From Salinibacterium sp. TMP30 (GTDB lineage Bacteria > Actinomycetota > Actinomycetes > Actinomycetales > Microbacteriaceae), in contig NZ_CP151642.1 of assembly GCF_038397785.1 (NCBI RefSeq), positions 1,984,001-2,048,000 of the forward strand: a stretch of 64,000 nt of DNA, read 5' to 3'. How positions within the stretch are numbered: the stretch's first letter is position 1; the number at the start of each line of letters is the position of its first letter. Under the pieces are notes generated by a model. That model saw only the letters and a list, made by a program, of their open reading frames with translations. It had not been told where the DNA came from and made no database searches. Shown here piece after piece: positions 26,435 to 34,288 of this stretch. A program made the translations under genes and the position numbers.

Positions 26435-28234
26435 CTAACTGCAGTTCGGGCGGCAGTCGCGCTGGGACAACGCCTCGAGCATCACAGTGCTGAGCTCGGT
26501 GGGGTTGTTTGCTTGGTAGGCGGTTCCGCCAGTCGCTTGCGCGATTTTGCGCATCGCTTCGACGTCGGTATCCGGGCCGATTCCGACGAGCACTACGGGT
26601 ACCGGCTCGTCGGTGTCTTTGTCGATCATGGAAGTGAGTTTGTCGAGCAGTTGCTGCAGCGAAATTCCGTTGTCGTCTTCGTTGCGGCCGTCAGTGATGA
26701 GCATCACCGAGTTAACCTTGTCTGGGTTGTAGGCTTCGCGCACGTGGGTGACTGCCGCGAGCACGGTGTCGTTGAGCCCGGTGTAGCCGTTGATGCGTGA
26801 AGGTAACGAGTCGATGATGGCCTGCAGATTGTTGACGTGTTCGGGGTCGTTCATGGAACGGATGCCCGCGACGTCTTCCCAGTCCTCGACGCCAACGCGC
26901 TCTTTGGAGAACAGCCACATGCCAAGTTCATCGTCTTCGGAGAGCGTGCTGAAGGCATCCTCTGCCGAGTTTTGGAACATCTCGATGCGGCGCTGACCAT
27001 CCCAGGCTCGCTCGAGCATGGAGCCCGAAACATCGACGACGGTGAGGATGCGCGAGCGAAGGTTGAGTGCGTTCCAGTTGCGCAGGATCGACACCATCTC
27101 ATCAGTGTCTCCCATCGATCTGGTTTGGGTTGGAGCGGCGATGACGCCGGAGGCAAGGATCTCTCCCCCGCCAGCGTTGTCGCGAAACCCTTCGGCGTTG
27201 AGCACTTGGTCGGAGCCACGAACTAGTTTTGCGAACCCCTCAAGCAACGAGGCACGATTAGTTTCTGCTTCGGCGAGGACGGCGCGTTCTTCGTCTGTCA
27301 TCCGCGACTCTTCGAGTGCTGAGACTGATGAGTTGGCAACAAGGATGAAGGGATAGGTGAGCGCTGCTGTTCCCTCGGAGGGGTAGAGAGCTACGAGCGG
27401 TTCCTCAGGCTTCGACGCATTGTGCGCGACGATCTCTCGCTCGGTTGCAAGAGCGACCATGCGAGAGTCTGAGATGTGAAGCTCAGTGAAGGCTGCTTGT
27501 GTCGAGTCGGGGATGGATCGGCCGAGATTTATGAGTGCGCGGTCGAAATCGGCGGGGTCACCGGCGGTAGCCAGATCATCAAGCGTTGCGAGAGCGATCA
27601 TACTGGCGGCGGAAACTTGTGGATCGGGCAGGAGCGTGCGGTAGCGCCCGGCGAGCATGGCACCCCATCCGACTTCAGTGGCCTCAAATTCGGCAACCTT
27701 GACGGCGGGTGTCGCGAACACGAGAGGGCTCGACGCGATCGAGTCCCATTCTTGCGTTGCGGGAACTTCGCGGCCGAGTGACACAGCAGTGCTTTCAACC
27801 CGGTTGAGCCATAGGGGTGAGTCAGGAATCCACGCATCGGCACCAGTAGAGGTGCCCGAAGCGAGCAGGGCTGCGGTATCAGCGGAACGCTGCGTAACGA
27901 CCTTCGCCGACAAACACTTGCCGACATGCTCGGCGTTGTAGGCATTGGCGACGGTCTGCACTGTCGACGAGATAGTGGGATCGGCAACGACAACGAGTTC
28001 GGTTGCGTTCGGGCATCCGAAAGTCTGGGCGACAAAGTCGTCGAGCTTGTTTTGCGCGGCCAGCGCCACAAGCGCGCCCCCACCGGCGAGCGACAGGGTG
28101 AGCAGGGTGGCAAGGGCGGGCATGCTTATGCGGATAAGCCAGGATTTAAGCGTTCTGGAACGGTGGCGGGGTCGGGACACAGGGACTCCATCGATCACGG
28201 GTGCTACTCGGCTTCGGGGGAACCGAGGGTTCAC
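26435..28234 (-). CDS. Membrane-anchored solute-binding-like / VWA domain fusion
   Basis: 599 residues. One N-terminal helix at about 37-60 anchors the protein with the bulk outside. Residues about 75-340 resemble a family-1-type extracellular solute-binding domain (VVADPTISSTVQTVANAYN, TGADAWIPDSPLWLNRV, YPSEGTAALTYPFILV). Residues about 395-590 are a von Willebrand A domain with an intact MIDAS start DVSGSM (401-406) and LITDGRNED. The tail has paired Cys (DCRPNC). VWA-type MIDAS sites bind divalent metal and ligands, suggesting surface adhesion or sensing; the ligand is unknown. The start GTG 28234 is only adjacent to AAAGGGG, and GTG 28198 is an alternative. No operon partner. Confidence 0.8.
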   Translation of the reverse strand: MNPRFPRSRVAPVIDGVPVSRPRHRSRTLKSWLIRISMPALATLLTLSLAGGGALVALAAQNKLDDFVAQTFGCPNATELVVVADPTISSTVQTVANAYNAEHVGKCLSAKVVTQRSADTAALLASGTSTGADAWIPDSPLWLNRVESTAVSLGREVPATQEWDSIASSPLVFATPAVKVAEFEATEVGWGAMLAGRYRTLLPDPQVSAASMIALATLDDLATAGDPADFDRALINLGRSIPDSTQAAFTELHISDSRMVALATEREIVAHNASKPEEPLVALYPSEGTAALTYPFILVANSSVSALEESRMTDEERAVLAEAETNRASLLEGFAKLVRGSDQVLNAEGFRDNAGGGEILASGVIAAPTQTRSMGDTDEMVSILRNWNALNLRSRILTVVDVSGSMLERAWDGQRRIEMFQNSAEDAFSTLSEDDELGMWLFSKERVGVEDWEDVAGIRSMNDPEHVNNLQAIIDSLPSRINGYTGLNDTVLAAVTHVREAYNPDKVNSVMLITDGRNEDDNGISLQQLLDKLTSMIDKDTDEPVPVVLVGIGPDTDVEAMRKIAQATGGTAYQANNPTELSTVMLEALSQRDCRPNCS

Positions 28235-28340
28235 CCCCTTTCAGGGGCAATGCACGATAGTGGCACGAAATCGCACCCCTAAAACGGTTGTCCACAGGTT
28301 ATTTTCCGACTTTGCGATTGTGCCGGGCCGCCTGGGGTCG

Positions 28341-28730
28341 CTACGGGCGTAGCGAGACAGCGACGGATTGGCCCGCAGTTCCGCGTACTTTTTGTGCGAG
28401 TCGGATCGCAGCGTACTTGGCACCATACTTTTTTTGGAGTGCGGCATGCATCGCACCTAAAGTCTCGGCATCCTCGTGAACCGCTGCCGTCGCTGTCACC
28501 GTTAAGGCGCCATCAAGGACATTGCCGCGCATGTCACAGGGGGTCAGCTCTACGCGAATCGTGTGCCGGATGCGCTTCACCTTGCCCGAGGTCGGCGCAG
28601 TAGTGACGAGCAGTCGATCGCCCGCGGCGACAATCCACACCGGCGTCGCCACGGCATCCCCTGACTTGCGGAATGTGGTGAGCGAGACGTAGGTCGCCTC
28701 GGCGAGCGCAAAAAGGTCATGAGAAGTCAT
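28341..28730 (-). CDS. PPOX-class F420-dependent enzyme-like protein
   Basis: 129 residues with the split-barrel flavin/deazaflavin-binding fold: MTSHDLFALAEATYVSLTTFRKSGDAVATPVWIVAAGDRLLVTT, then TAPTSGKVKRIRHTIRVELTPCDMRGN. This matches the actinobacterial PPOX F420 family (about 130 aa), which reduces small substrates with F420H2. The start ATG 28730 is supported by CATAAT 6 nt upstream. It is divergent from a terpene-cyclase-like gene with an 81-base gap; whether the two work together is unknown. Confidence 0.8.
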   Translation of the reverse strand: MTSHDLFALAEATYVSLTTFRKSGDAVATPVWIVAAGDRLLVTTAPTSGKVKRIRHTIRVELTPCDMRGNVLDGALTVTATAAVHEDAETLGAMHAALQKKYGAKYAAIRLAQKVRGTAGQSVAVSLRP

Positions 28731-28736
28731 CGTTCC

Positions 28737-28742
28737 ATTATG
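28737..28742 (-). promoter_or_regulatory. -10 box, leaderless start of PPOX gene
   Basis: CATAAT on the minus strand, 6 nt before ATG 28730. Confidence 0.4.
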
Positions 28743-28799
28743 GCTGGCATACATCCCTGCGATTCCCCCAATAGCCTGTGCGCGCTGCGCCCCGAGGAG

Positions 28800-28805
28800 T
28801 ACTGT
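28800..28805 (+). promoter_or_regulatory. -10 box, leaderless start of cyclase-like gene
   Basis: TACTGT, 6 nt before ATG 28812. A GAGGAG nearby is too far (about 12 nt) to act as a ribosome site. Confidence 0.4.
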
Positions 28806-28811
28806 GGCGCC

Positions 28812-29741
28812 ATGGATGTCATGACATGGTTGTTAGACTCCGACCCGGCAATTCGTTGGCAAGTGCTTCGAGACCTGATGGATGCACCTGCCGAGGCCGT
28901 CAGCGCGGAACGCTCCCGGGTGGCAACCTCCGGGAGTGGTGCGCGGGTGCTTGACCTTCAGGGTGCCGATGGCCAATGGGAGGGCGGCGCCTACTTCCCT
29001 GAACACGACGATCAGCCTGGGCAACCATGGACGGCGACCGCATTCAGCCTGCAGTTTTTGCGCGAGCTGGGCATTGATCCTGTGGATTCACGTGTGCAGG
29101 GTGCTGTCGAACGCGTGCGGGAGAACAGCCACTGGGAGTACGACGGTTCACGCTTCTTCGACGGTGAAGTCGAGCCGTGCATCAACGGACTGACCGTCGG
29201 CATCGGTGCGTATTTTGGTATGCGCGTTGAGGGGATTGTCGAGCGGCTGCTTGGCGAACAAATGGCCGATGGCGGTTGGAATTGCGAAGCCGAGAACGGT
29301 TCTGTGCGCAGCTCGTTTCATACCACCCTCGCGGTGCTCGACGGGTTGCGCGAATATGAAGATGCCGTTGACGGCAATGATGCGGTAACGGTGGCGCGTC
29401 TGCGTGGTCACGAGTACCTCCTCGACCGTTACCTCATGCGTCGGCTGAGCACCGGCGGGCTCATCAACGAGCAGTGGCTGCAATTCTCGTTTCCTCCGCG
29501 CTGGCACTACGACGTGCTGAGCGCACTGGACTACTTTCGGGCATCCCGCACAAGCTATGACCCCCGAATGGATGAAGCGCTCGCCGTTGTTGAAAGCAAG
29601 CGCGGCACGGATGGGCGTTGGTTGCTCGAGAACACCCACCCCGGCAGCGTGCACCTCGAAATGGAAGATGGCGACGGCAAGCCGAGCCGCTGGAACACTT
29701 TGCGGGCGTTGAGAGTGCTGCGGTCGTTTGGGCGGTCCTGA
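28812..29741 (+). CDS. Squalene-cyclase/prenyltransferase-like (alpha-toroid) protein
   Basis: 309 residues with repeats of the (alpha/alpha)6 toroid seen in squalene cyclases and prenyltransferase beta subunits. QW-like motifs are DGQWEGGAYFPEHD (about 60-75), MADGGWNCEAENGSVRSSFHTTLAVLDGL (about 150-185), and DGRWLLENTHPGSVHLEMEDGDGKPSRWNTLRAL near the end. At about half the length of squalene-hopene cyclase it probably forms a single toroid. No DxDD acid motif is seen, so cyclase chemistry is uncertain. Its start ATG 28812 is set by the -10 box 6 nt upstream. Function unknown. Confidence 0.72.
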   Translation: MDVMTWLLDSDPAIRWQVLRDLMDAPAEAVSAERSRVATSGSGARVLDLQGADGQWEGGAYFPEHDDQPGQPWTATAFSLQFLRELGIDPVDSRVQGAVERVRENSHWEYDGSRFFDGEVEPCINGLTVGIGAYFGMRVEGIVERLLGEQMADGGWNCEAENGSVRSSFHTTLAVLDGLREYEDAVDGNDAVTVARLRGHEYLLDRYLMRRLSTGGLINEQWLQFSFPPRWHYDVLSALDYFRASRTSYDPRMDEALAVVESKRGTDGRWLLENTHPGSVHLEMEDGDGKPSRWNTLRALRVLRSFGRS

Positions 29742-29745
29742 GAGG

Positions 29746-30105
29746 TTAACTCTTCTTAACTACGCTCGACTTCAACTGCATCTGGCCGAAACCGTCCACC
29801 TTGCAGTCGATATCGTGGTCGCCAACTCCATCAACGAGACGGATGTTGCGCACTTTAGTTCCGACCTTGATCGACGTCGGGCTGCCCTTGACCTTGAGGT
29901 CCTTGATGATGCTCACCGTGTCACCATCGGCGAGCGGCGTGCCGAACGCATCCTTGATAACCGCAGCGCCCTGCTCAGCCTCGGCAGCGGCATCCGCCTC
30001 ACTCGGCGACCACTCGTGCGCACACATTGGGCACACCAAGAGCGCGCCCATCTCGTAGGCGAGATCGCTTGAGCAGTTCGGGCAGAGCGGTAGAGCGTCA
30101 GGCAT
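29746..30105 (-). CDS. phnA: PhnA-family zinc-ribbon protein (alkylphosphonate utilisation operon type)
   Basis: 119 residues: an N-terminal zinc ribbon (CPNCSSDL..CPMCAHEW) and the C-terminal PhnA/YjdM beta-barrel domain (KDAFGTPLADGDTVSIIKDLKVKGSPTSIKVGTKVRNI). Despite the name this protein is not a proven phosphonatase. Its role is unclear. It is convergent with the cyclase-like gene with 4 bases between stops. Its start is ATG 30105. Confidence 0.9.
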   Translation of the reverse strand: MPDALPLCPNCSSDLAYEMGALLVCPMCAHEWSPSEADAAAEAEQGAAVIKDAFGTPLADGDTVSIIKDLKVKGSPTSIKVGTKVRNIRLVDGVGDHDIDCKVDGFGQMQLKSSVVKKS

Positions 30106-30204
30106 GAGTCACTTTCGGTTCAGCACGCAGTCTGCGGCGTCACCCAATCTACGCCCCATCGCGAGGGCTAGTTGCTGAGACGGTACTCTGCGGTGCCTCT
30201 GCCG

Positions 30205-31224
30205 CTACTCGTTCGGTGAGCCAGAACCCGCGACCACGTCATCCGGTGCAAGTGACAGCGCGACTCCATCGAGGATGTCGTGCTCACTGGTCGTTACCCA
30301 CTCGAGCGGTCGCCCGGCGGCGGCCGTGGAACCCGCTACCCGCTGCAGAATGGTCGACCAGATGACAGCACCGGCGGTGATGACGTCGACCCGACCGGGA
30401 TGCATATACGGCAGAGTCGCTCGTTCGGCGCGGGGCATGCGGCTGAGCGCATCACAGGAGCGAAGCACGTCAGCCAGTGGGAGGCGGCTGCCGCTGATGG
30501 CCTCTGGGTCGTAGGAATTGAGGCCGAGGGCGTGGGCAGTCACAGTGGTTACGGTGCCGGCCACTCCGATCACCTCGGTAGCGCGGGAGAGATCGACGGT
30601 GGCGGTAGCTACGTCGAGGGCTTCGGTGACGTCACGGCGGATGTCGTCGAGTTCGGTCTCGAGCGGCGGGTCACTGTGGATGTTGCGCTCGGCCAGGCGC
30701 ACGCATCCGACATTCATCGAATAGGCAGAGTCTGGGGTGGTGTTGCCGCGCACTAGTTCGGTGGATCCACCACCGAGGTCAACGACGAGGTACTGAGCTG
30801 CGGGCTCGTCGGTGCCGGATGCTGCGGGCTCGTCGGTGCCGGATGCTGCGAGCGCAGTGAGTGCGCCGCGGAACGACAACGCTGCCTCCTCAGTGCCGGG
30901 GATTACTTCGGCCGGAACGCCCAGAATCTCGCGGACTGCGTCGGTGAACTCGCCACGGTTGGCAGCATCGCGTGTCGCAGAGGTTGCCACAAAGCGGATG
31001 CGCTCGACATCATGCTCGCGGCAGAGGTCGGCGAACTTCTGGATTGCGGCGAGGGTGCGTTCGAGCGCGGCCGCACTGAAGCGACCCGTTCGGTCGACGC
31101 CCTCACCGAGCCGAACCAGCTCGAGCGTTCGCACCACATCGCGCAGCCCGCCCTGCCCGTCAAGATCGGCAATGAGAAGGCGGATCGAGTTCGTTCCGCA
31201 ATCGAAAGCGGCAACACGGGTCAT
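30205..31224 (-). CDS. Ppx/GppA-family phosphatase (exopolyphosphatase-like)
   Basis: 339 residues of the actin-like ATPase superfamily that hydrolyse polyphosphate or pppGpp. It carries the N-terminal phosphate motif FDCGTNSIRLLIAD and the second phosphate loop VVDLGGGSTELV, with the adenosine/phosphate segment VIGVAGTVTTVTAHAL. AGGAG 5 nt before ATG 31224. A 24-base in-frame tandem duplication (30797-30844) inserts a second ASGTDEPA unit in a loop at about residue 130. The family length is about 310-330, so the repeat adds little. It stands as a single gene on its strand. Confidence 0.88.
   Translation of the reverse strand: MTRVAAFDCGTNSIRLLIADLDGQGGLRDVVRTLELVRLGEGVDRTGRFSAAALERTLAAIQKFADLCREHDVERIRFVATSATRDAANRGEFTDAVREILGVPAEVIPGTEEAALSFRGALTALAASGTDEPAASGTDEPAAQYLVVDLGGGSTELVRGNTTPDSAYSMNVGCVRLAERNIHSDPPLETELDDIRRDVTEALDVATATVDLSRATEVIGVAGTVTTVTAHALGLNSYDPEAISGSRLPLADVLRSCDALSRMPRAERATLPYMHPGRVDVITAGAVIWSTILQRVAGSTAAAGRPLEWVTTSEHDILDGVALSLAPDDVVAGSGSPNE
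30797..30844. repeat. 24-base tandem duplication inside ppx
   Basis: Two identical 24-base units, starting GCTGCGGGCTCGTCGG, abut at 30797-30820 and 30821-30844, with a partial third copy after. It is in frame and encodes ASGTDEPA twice. Confidence 0.9.
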
Positions 31225-31268
31225 GGGGGCTCCTCATTCGGGGCAATAGCTTCGAGGGTACGCGAGTA

Positions 31269-31670
31269 CTACAGCGATGCCTTATCGACTAGGGCCCGCG
31301 CTGCCTTCTCGGCGCGCGCGAGTTGTGACTTGCTGATGGGGTCATGGCCATACCCGGCGCGAGTTTTCATTCCCAGCAAGACATTCAGTGATATTGATGC
31401 TTGGTTGTCTACGGCTGCGAGCAATGTAACCGCATCGTGGTGGCTGCTCCCTTTCGCATGTTTCCCGAGGGCGGCTGCGCAAATTGCGTCTGCTGCCGCG
31501 ATTCCCGCGTGAACATAAAGAGTGACGACAGCGTCTCGCACGTCTTCTTCGTCTGATAGCTCACGGACATCCTCTGCGACGTTCAAGAACTGCTTCGCTT
31601 TAGCGCGTCGCCCCTGCTCAACGGCTTTGTCGGCCGCCACCGTTGTGACCTTGTCAGCCTTCGGATTCAC
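31269..31670 (-). CDS. HEPN-domain protein, probable toxin partner of MNT nucleotidyltransferase
   Basis: 133 residues with a four-helix HEPN-like core: a helix with VVTLYVHAGIAAADAICAAALGKHAKGSSHHDAVTLLAAV and the later RAGYGHDP carrying an Rx4H motif, the RNase catalytic signature of HEPN proteins. Start GTG 31670, 5 nt after AAGGAG, only 9 bases after the nucleotidyltransferase stop, so the two are an operon. In HepT/MntA systems the MNT enzyme modifies Tyr in RX4HXY; here the residues after His are D-P. It may be a toxin-antitoxin, but activity is unproven. Homology rests on motif and context. Confidence 0.65.
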   Translation of the reverse strand: MNPKADKVTTVAADKAVEQGRRAKAKQFLNVAEDVRELSDEEDVRDAVVTLYVHAGIAAADAICAAALGKHAKGSSHHDAVTLLAAVDNQASISLNVLLGMKTRAGYGHDPISKSQLARAEKAARALVDKASL

Positions 31671-31679
31671 GCGCGCTCC

Positions 31680-32291
31680 TTAACTGCTTCGAAGCCGCTT
31701 TCGCAACCACGAGTGGTCTCCAGCGATCTCGACCCCTTCGCTGAGCACGGAGTCGAAAATCGCGGCAGGCTGAACCTCTGAATCGCGGTACACCAAAGGA
31801 CGCACATCATTGCCTGTCCACACGGTAACTTGGGCAGCAAATTGCTGCACGGACTCTTCCACAGCTTCATCGGCTGCCGAATCCGGCACTACGACCAAGA
31901 CGTCGATGTCGCTGTCCGTGCGCATTTCGTTGCGGGCAGCCGAACCAAAAAGAGTGACCGTGAGAGGCTGAAACTGCCAACCAGAAATGGTGTGAACCAT
32001 CCGGACGATCAGCTCACGCTTGGCATCAGCAATCTGCACAATGGCGCCAGCCAGAAGGTGCTCGCGATTGAAGGCGAAAGCATGGCCCCGCCCCGTGATG
32101 CGCTGCATGACAACGCCCTGTTCAACGAGTCGCGCCACCGACAGCCGCACTCCCTGATGGGAGCCGTCTTCGGGCAGCAGCTGATGGATCTCGCGAATTG
32201 TGAGGTGCTGCTCAGTGCGAACGAGCACCGAGAGCACCTGCGAGTCGATGCCCGTGGTGCTTATTGCTGAGAACGGGTTCTGCAGTCGCAT
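31680..32291 (-). CDS. Winged-helix + MNT nucleotidyltransferase protein (antitoxin-like)
   Basis: 203 residues. N-terminal winged helix (about 14-80: DSQVLSVLVRTEQHLTIREIHQLL..LSVARLVEQGVVMQ) suggests DNA binding and autoregulation. The C-terminal minimal nucleotidyltransferase has GSAARNEMRTDSDIDVLVV, exactly GSx10DxD, the catalytic site of the MNT family. In MNT/HEPN pairs this enzyme neutralises the HEPN toxin by AMPylation. GGGAGG lies 4 nt before ATG 32291. Upstream is an AT-rich region with an inverted repeat (32311-32327). Confidence 0.75.
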   Translation of the reverse strand: MRLQNPFSAISTTGIDSQVLSVLVRTEQHLTIREIHQLLPEDGSHQGVRLSVARLVEQGVVMQRITGRGHAFAFNREHLLAGAIVQIADAKRELIVRMVHTISGWQFQPLTVTLFGSAARNEMRTDSDIDVLVVVPDSAADEAVEESVQQFAAQVTVWTGNDVRPLVYRDSEVQPAAIFDSVLSEGVEIAGDHSWLRKRLRSS

Positions 32292-32310
32292 GGCGCCTCC
32301 CTCGAGTGCT

Positions 32311-32327
32311 GCTGGATATCAACCAGC
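32311..32327. promoter_or_regulatory. Inverted repeat upstream of MNT gene, possible autoregulatory operator
   Basis: GCTGG-N7-CCAGC, 20-36 bases before the MNT start, next to a markedly AT-rich stretch (32331-32395). Binding by the protein's own winged helix is plausible. Confidence 0.35.
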
Positions 32328-32541
32328 GTTACATAAAAATAGATGAATGTCTATAAATAAAGACGGACGTACTTAAAAATGGATACCACTTCGATATCAG
32401 CTGAGCCGTTCCTGCTCCCTTGAGCTTGAGGTCGTTGGCGCTGCAAATAGGTTCACAGAATCGGAATACCTACAGCGATGCCCCGGTTGCACCCAGCGAC
32501 ATTGCAGATCATCTCTGCTCAGCATCTGAAAGGCCCTCTTT

Positions 32542-33126
32542 ATGACCATGCTTCGCGACCGGCTCGCTGCTACCGACTCCCCCATCCTTGATGTGCTTGC
32601 CGAGCGGTGGAGTCCCCGCCACTTTGACGCGACCGCGCCGCTCGATGAGGAGGCGCTCAGCAGCGCTCTAGAAGCAGCACGATGGGCGCCGTCCGCCTAC
32701 AACGGGCAGCCGTGGCGATTGATCATTGCGCGCCGGGGCACTGCTCAGCATGCAGCCATTATCGAGACCCTCATCGGGTTCAACAAATCGTGGGCTGGAT
32801 CCGCCGCAGCGCTAGTCGCCTTCGTCACAGAACGCACCAACGCTGATGGCAAGCCGCAACCTACTGCCTCGTATGACACCGGTCAGGCCGCCGCCTACTT
32901 CACGATCCAGGCGCAAAGCCACGGACTCTTCAGCCACCAGATGTCAGGGTTCGATGCCGACGCACTTGCGGCAGCGTTCGAAGTCGAGAGCCGGTTCACC
33001 CCAACGACCATCATGGCCATCGGCGCGATTGGCGATCCGTCCACGATCCCGGAACACCTTCACGAACGCGAAACCACACCCCGCGCACGACGTGCAGCTG
33101 CTGAATCGGTACTCGTCAACGCCTAA
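32542..33126 (+). CDS. Nitroreductase family protein
   Basis: 194-residue FMN-dependent reductase (NfsA/FRP fold group) that reduces nitro compounds or quinones with NAD(P)H. SPRHFD and EAARWAPSAYNGQPWRLIIARR are the FMN-binding N-terminal motifs, with the C-terminal half (TIMAIGAIGDPS) of the nitroreductase fold. GAAAGG upstream may serve as a distant ribosome site. It is a lone gene between the TA-like pair and ychF. Confidence 0.88.
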   Translation: MTMLRDRLAATDSPILDVLAERWSPRHFDATAPLDEEALSSALEAARWAPSAYNGQPWRLIIARRGTAQHAAIIETLIGFNKSWAGSAAALVAFVTERTNADGKPQPTASYDTGQAAAYFTIQAQSHGLFSHQMSGFDADALAAAFEVESRFTPTTIMAIGAIGDPSTIPEHLHERETTPRARRAAAESVLVNA

Positions 33127-33149
33127 CACTCGATGGCGCGTGGAGTCCG

Positions 33150-34226
33150 CTAGTTGTTAAAGCGGAACTCCACGACGTCGCCGTCGTTCATGACGTACTC
33201 CTTGCCCTCAACGCGCGCCTTACCCTTGGCGCGGGCCTCAGCGATGGAGCCGGTGGCGACGAGGTCATCGAAGCCGATGACCTCAGCTTTGATGAAGCCC
33301 TTTTCAAAGTCCGTGTGAATGACACCGGCAGCCTGGGGTGCCTTGGCGCCTTTCGGGATCGTCCAGGCGCGCGACTCTTTCGGGCCAGCAGTGAGATACG
33401 TCTGCAGGCCGAGAGTGTCGAAGCCGATGCGGGCGAGCTGGTCGAGACCGCTCTCTTCTTGGCCTGTGCTGGCGAGAAGTTCGGCGGCATCATCTTCGTC
33501 GAGGTCGATGAGTTCGGCCTCCAACTTGGCATCGAGAAAGATTGCCTTCGCGGGGGCAACAAGGGCTGCCAGTTCGGCGAGCTTATCGGCGCTGCCGAGC
33601 ACCGCTTCATCCACATTGAAAACGTAAATGAATGGCTTGGACGTGAGCAAACCCAATTCGCGAATCGGCTCGAAATCAAGCTTCGTCGCGGACGACAACG
33701 GCTTGCCCTCGTTCAGCACCGTCTGAGCGGCGAGTGCAGCCTCGAGAACAGCAGGTTCGATGCGCTTAGTCTTGAGCTCCTTCTCGTAGCGAGTAATCGC
33801 CTTCTCGAGAGTTTGAAGATCAGCCAGAATCAGCTCAGTGTTGATGGTCTCCATGTCGGAGGCAGCATCCACCTTGCCGTCAACGTGAATAACGTCCGGG
33901 TCGCTGAAGCCACGCACGACCTGCGCGATAGCGTCAGCTTCGCGGATGTTCGCCAAGAACTTGTTGCCCAGACCTTCACCCTCGCTGGCGCCCTGCACAA
34001 TGCCAGCGATATCAACGAAGGAGACTGGAGCAGGCAGAATGCGCTCGCTCTTGAAGATTTCGGCCAGCACCTTGAGGCGCGGGTCGGGCAGGTTGACGAT
34101 GCCCACGTTAGGTTCGATGGTTGCGAACGGATAGTTCGCGGCGAGCACCGAATTCTTGGTCAGGGCGTTAAAGAGGGTGGACTTGCCGACATTCGGGAGT
34201 CCAACGATTGCAATAGTGAGAGCCAC
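33150..34226 (-). CDS. ychF: Redox-regulated ATPase YchF (Obg-like)
   Basis: Universal P-loop ATPase/GTPase of about 358 residues related to Ola1, linked to oxidative stress and ribosomes. G1 is GLPNVGKST; then EPNVGIVNLPD, DIAGIVQGASEGEGLGNKFLANIREADAI. The C-terminal TGS domain ends with VEGKEYVMNDGDVVEFRFN. Start was chosen at GTG 34226, giving MALTIAIVGLPN, the family N-terminus; TTG 34235 is an alternative. A TAGGAT lies 8 nt upstream of the GTG. Confidence 0.95.
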   Translation of the reverse strand: MALTIAIVGLPNVGKSTLFNALTKNSVLAANYPFATIEPNVGIVNLPDPRLKVLAEIFKSERILPAPVSFVDIAGIVQGASEGEGLGNKFLANIREADAIAQVVRGFSDPDVIHVDGKVDAASDMETINTELILADLQTLEKAITRYEKELKTKRIEPAVLEAALAAQTVLNEGKPLSSATKLDFEPIRELGLLTSKPFIYVFNVDEAVLGSADKLAELAALVAPAKAIFLDAKLEAELIDLDEDDAAELLASTGQEESGLDQLARIGFDTLGLQTYLTAGPKESRAWTIPKGAKAPQAAGVIHTDFEKGFIKAEVIGFDDLVATGSIAEARAKGKARVEGKEYVMNDGDVVEFRFNN

Positions 34227-34242
34227 AGAAGTCAATCCTACC

Positions 34243-34279
34243 GGCGATAGCGCCCCCGAGGAACGGGGCCGCTATCGCC
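34243..34279 (-). terminator. Hairpin after mmsA
   Basis: GGCGATAGCG (34243-34252) pairs with CGCTATCGCC (34270-34279), and CCCC/GGGG extend it inside. It lies just past the mmsA stop, without a T-run. Confidence 0.55.
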
Positions 34280-34288
34280 GAGCAGAAG

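Noticed and set aside
29746-30105. PhnA as evidence for phosphonate degradation
   Set aside because: PhnA/YjdM alone does not cleave phosphonates, and no phn lyase genes are present.
30281-30756. Plus-strand frame over ppx
   Set aside because: Shadow of the Ppx gene, whose two phosphate loops are intact on the minus strand.
33315-34250. Plus-strand open frame opposite ychF
   Set aside because: Antisense mirror with no recognisable domain or start signal.
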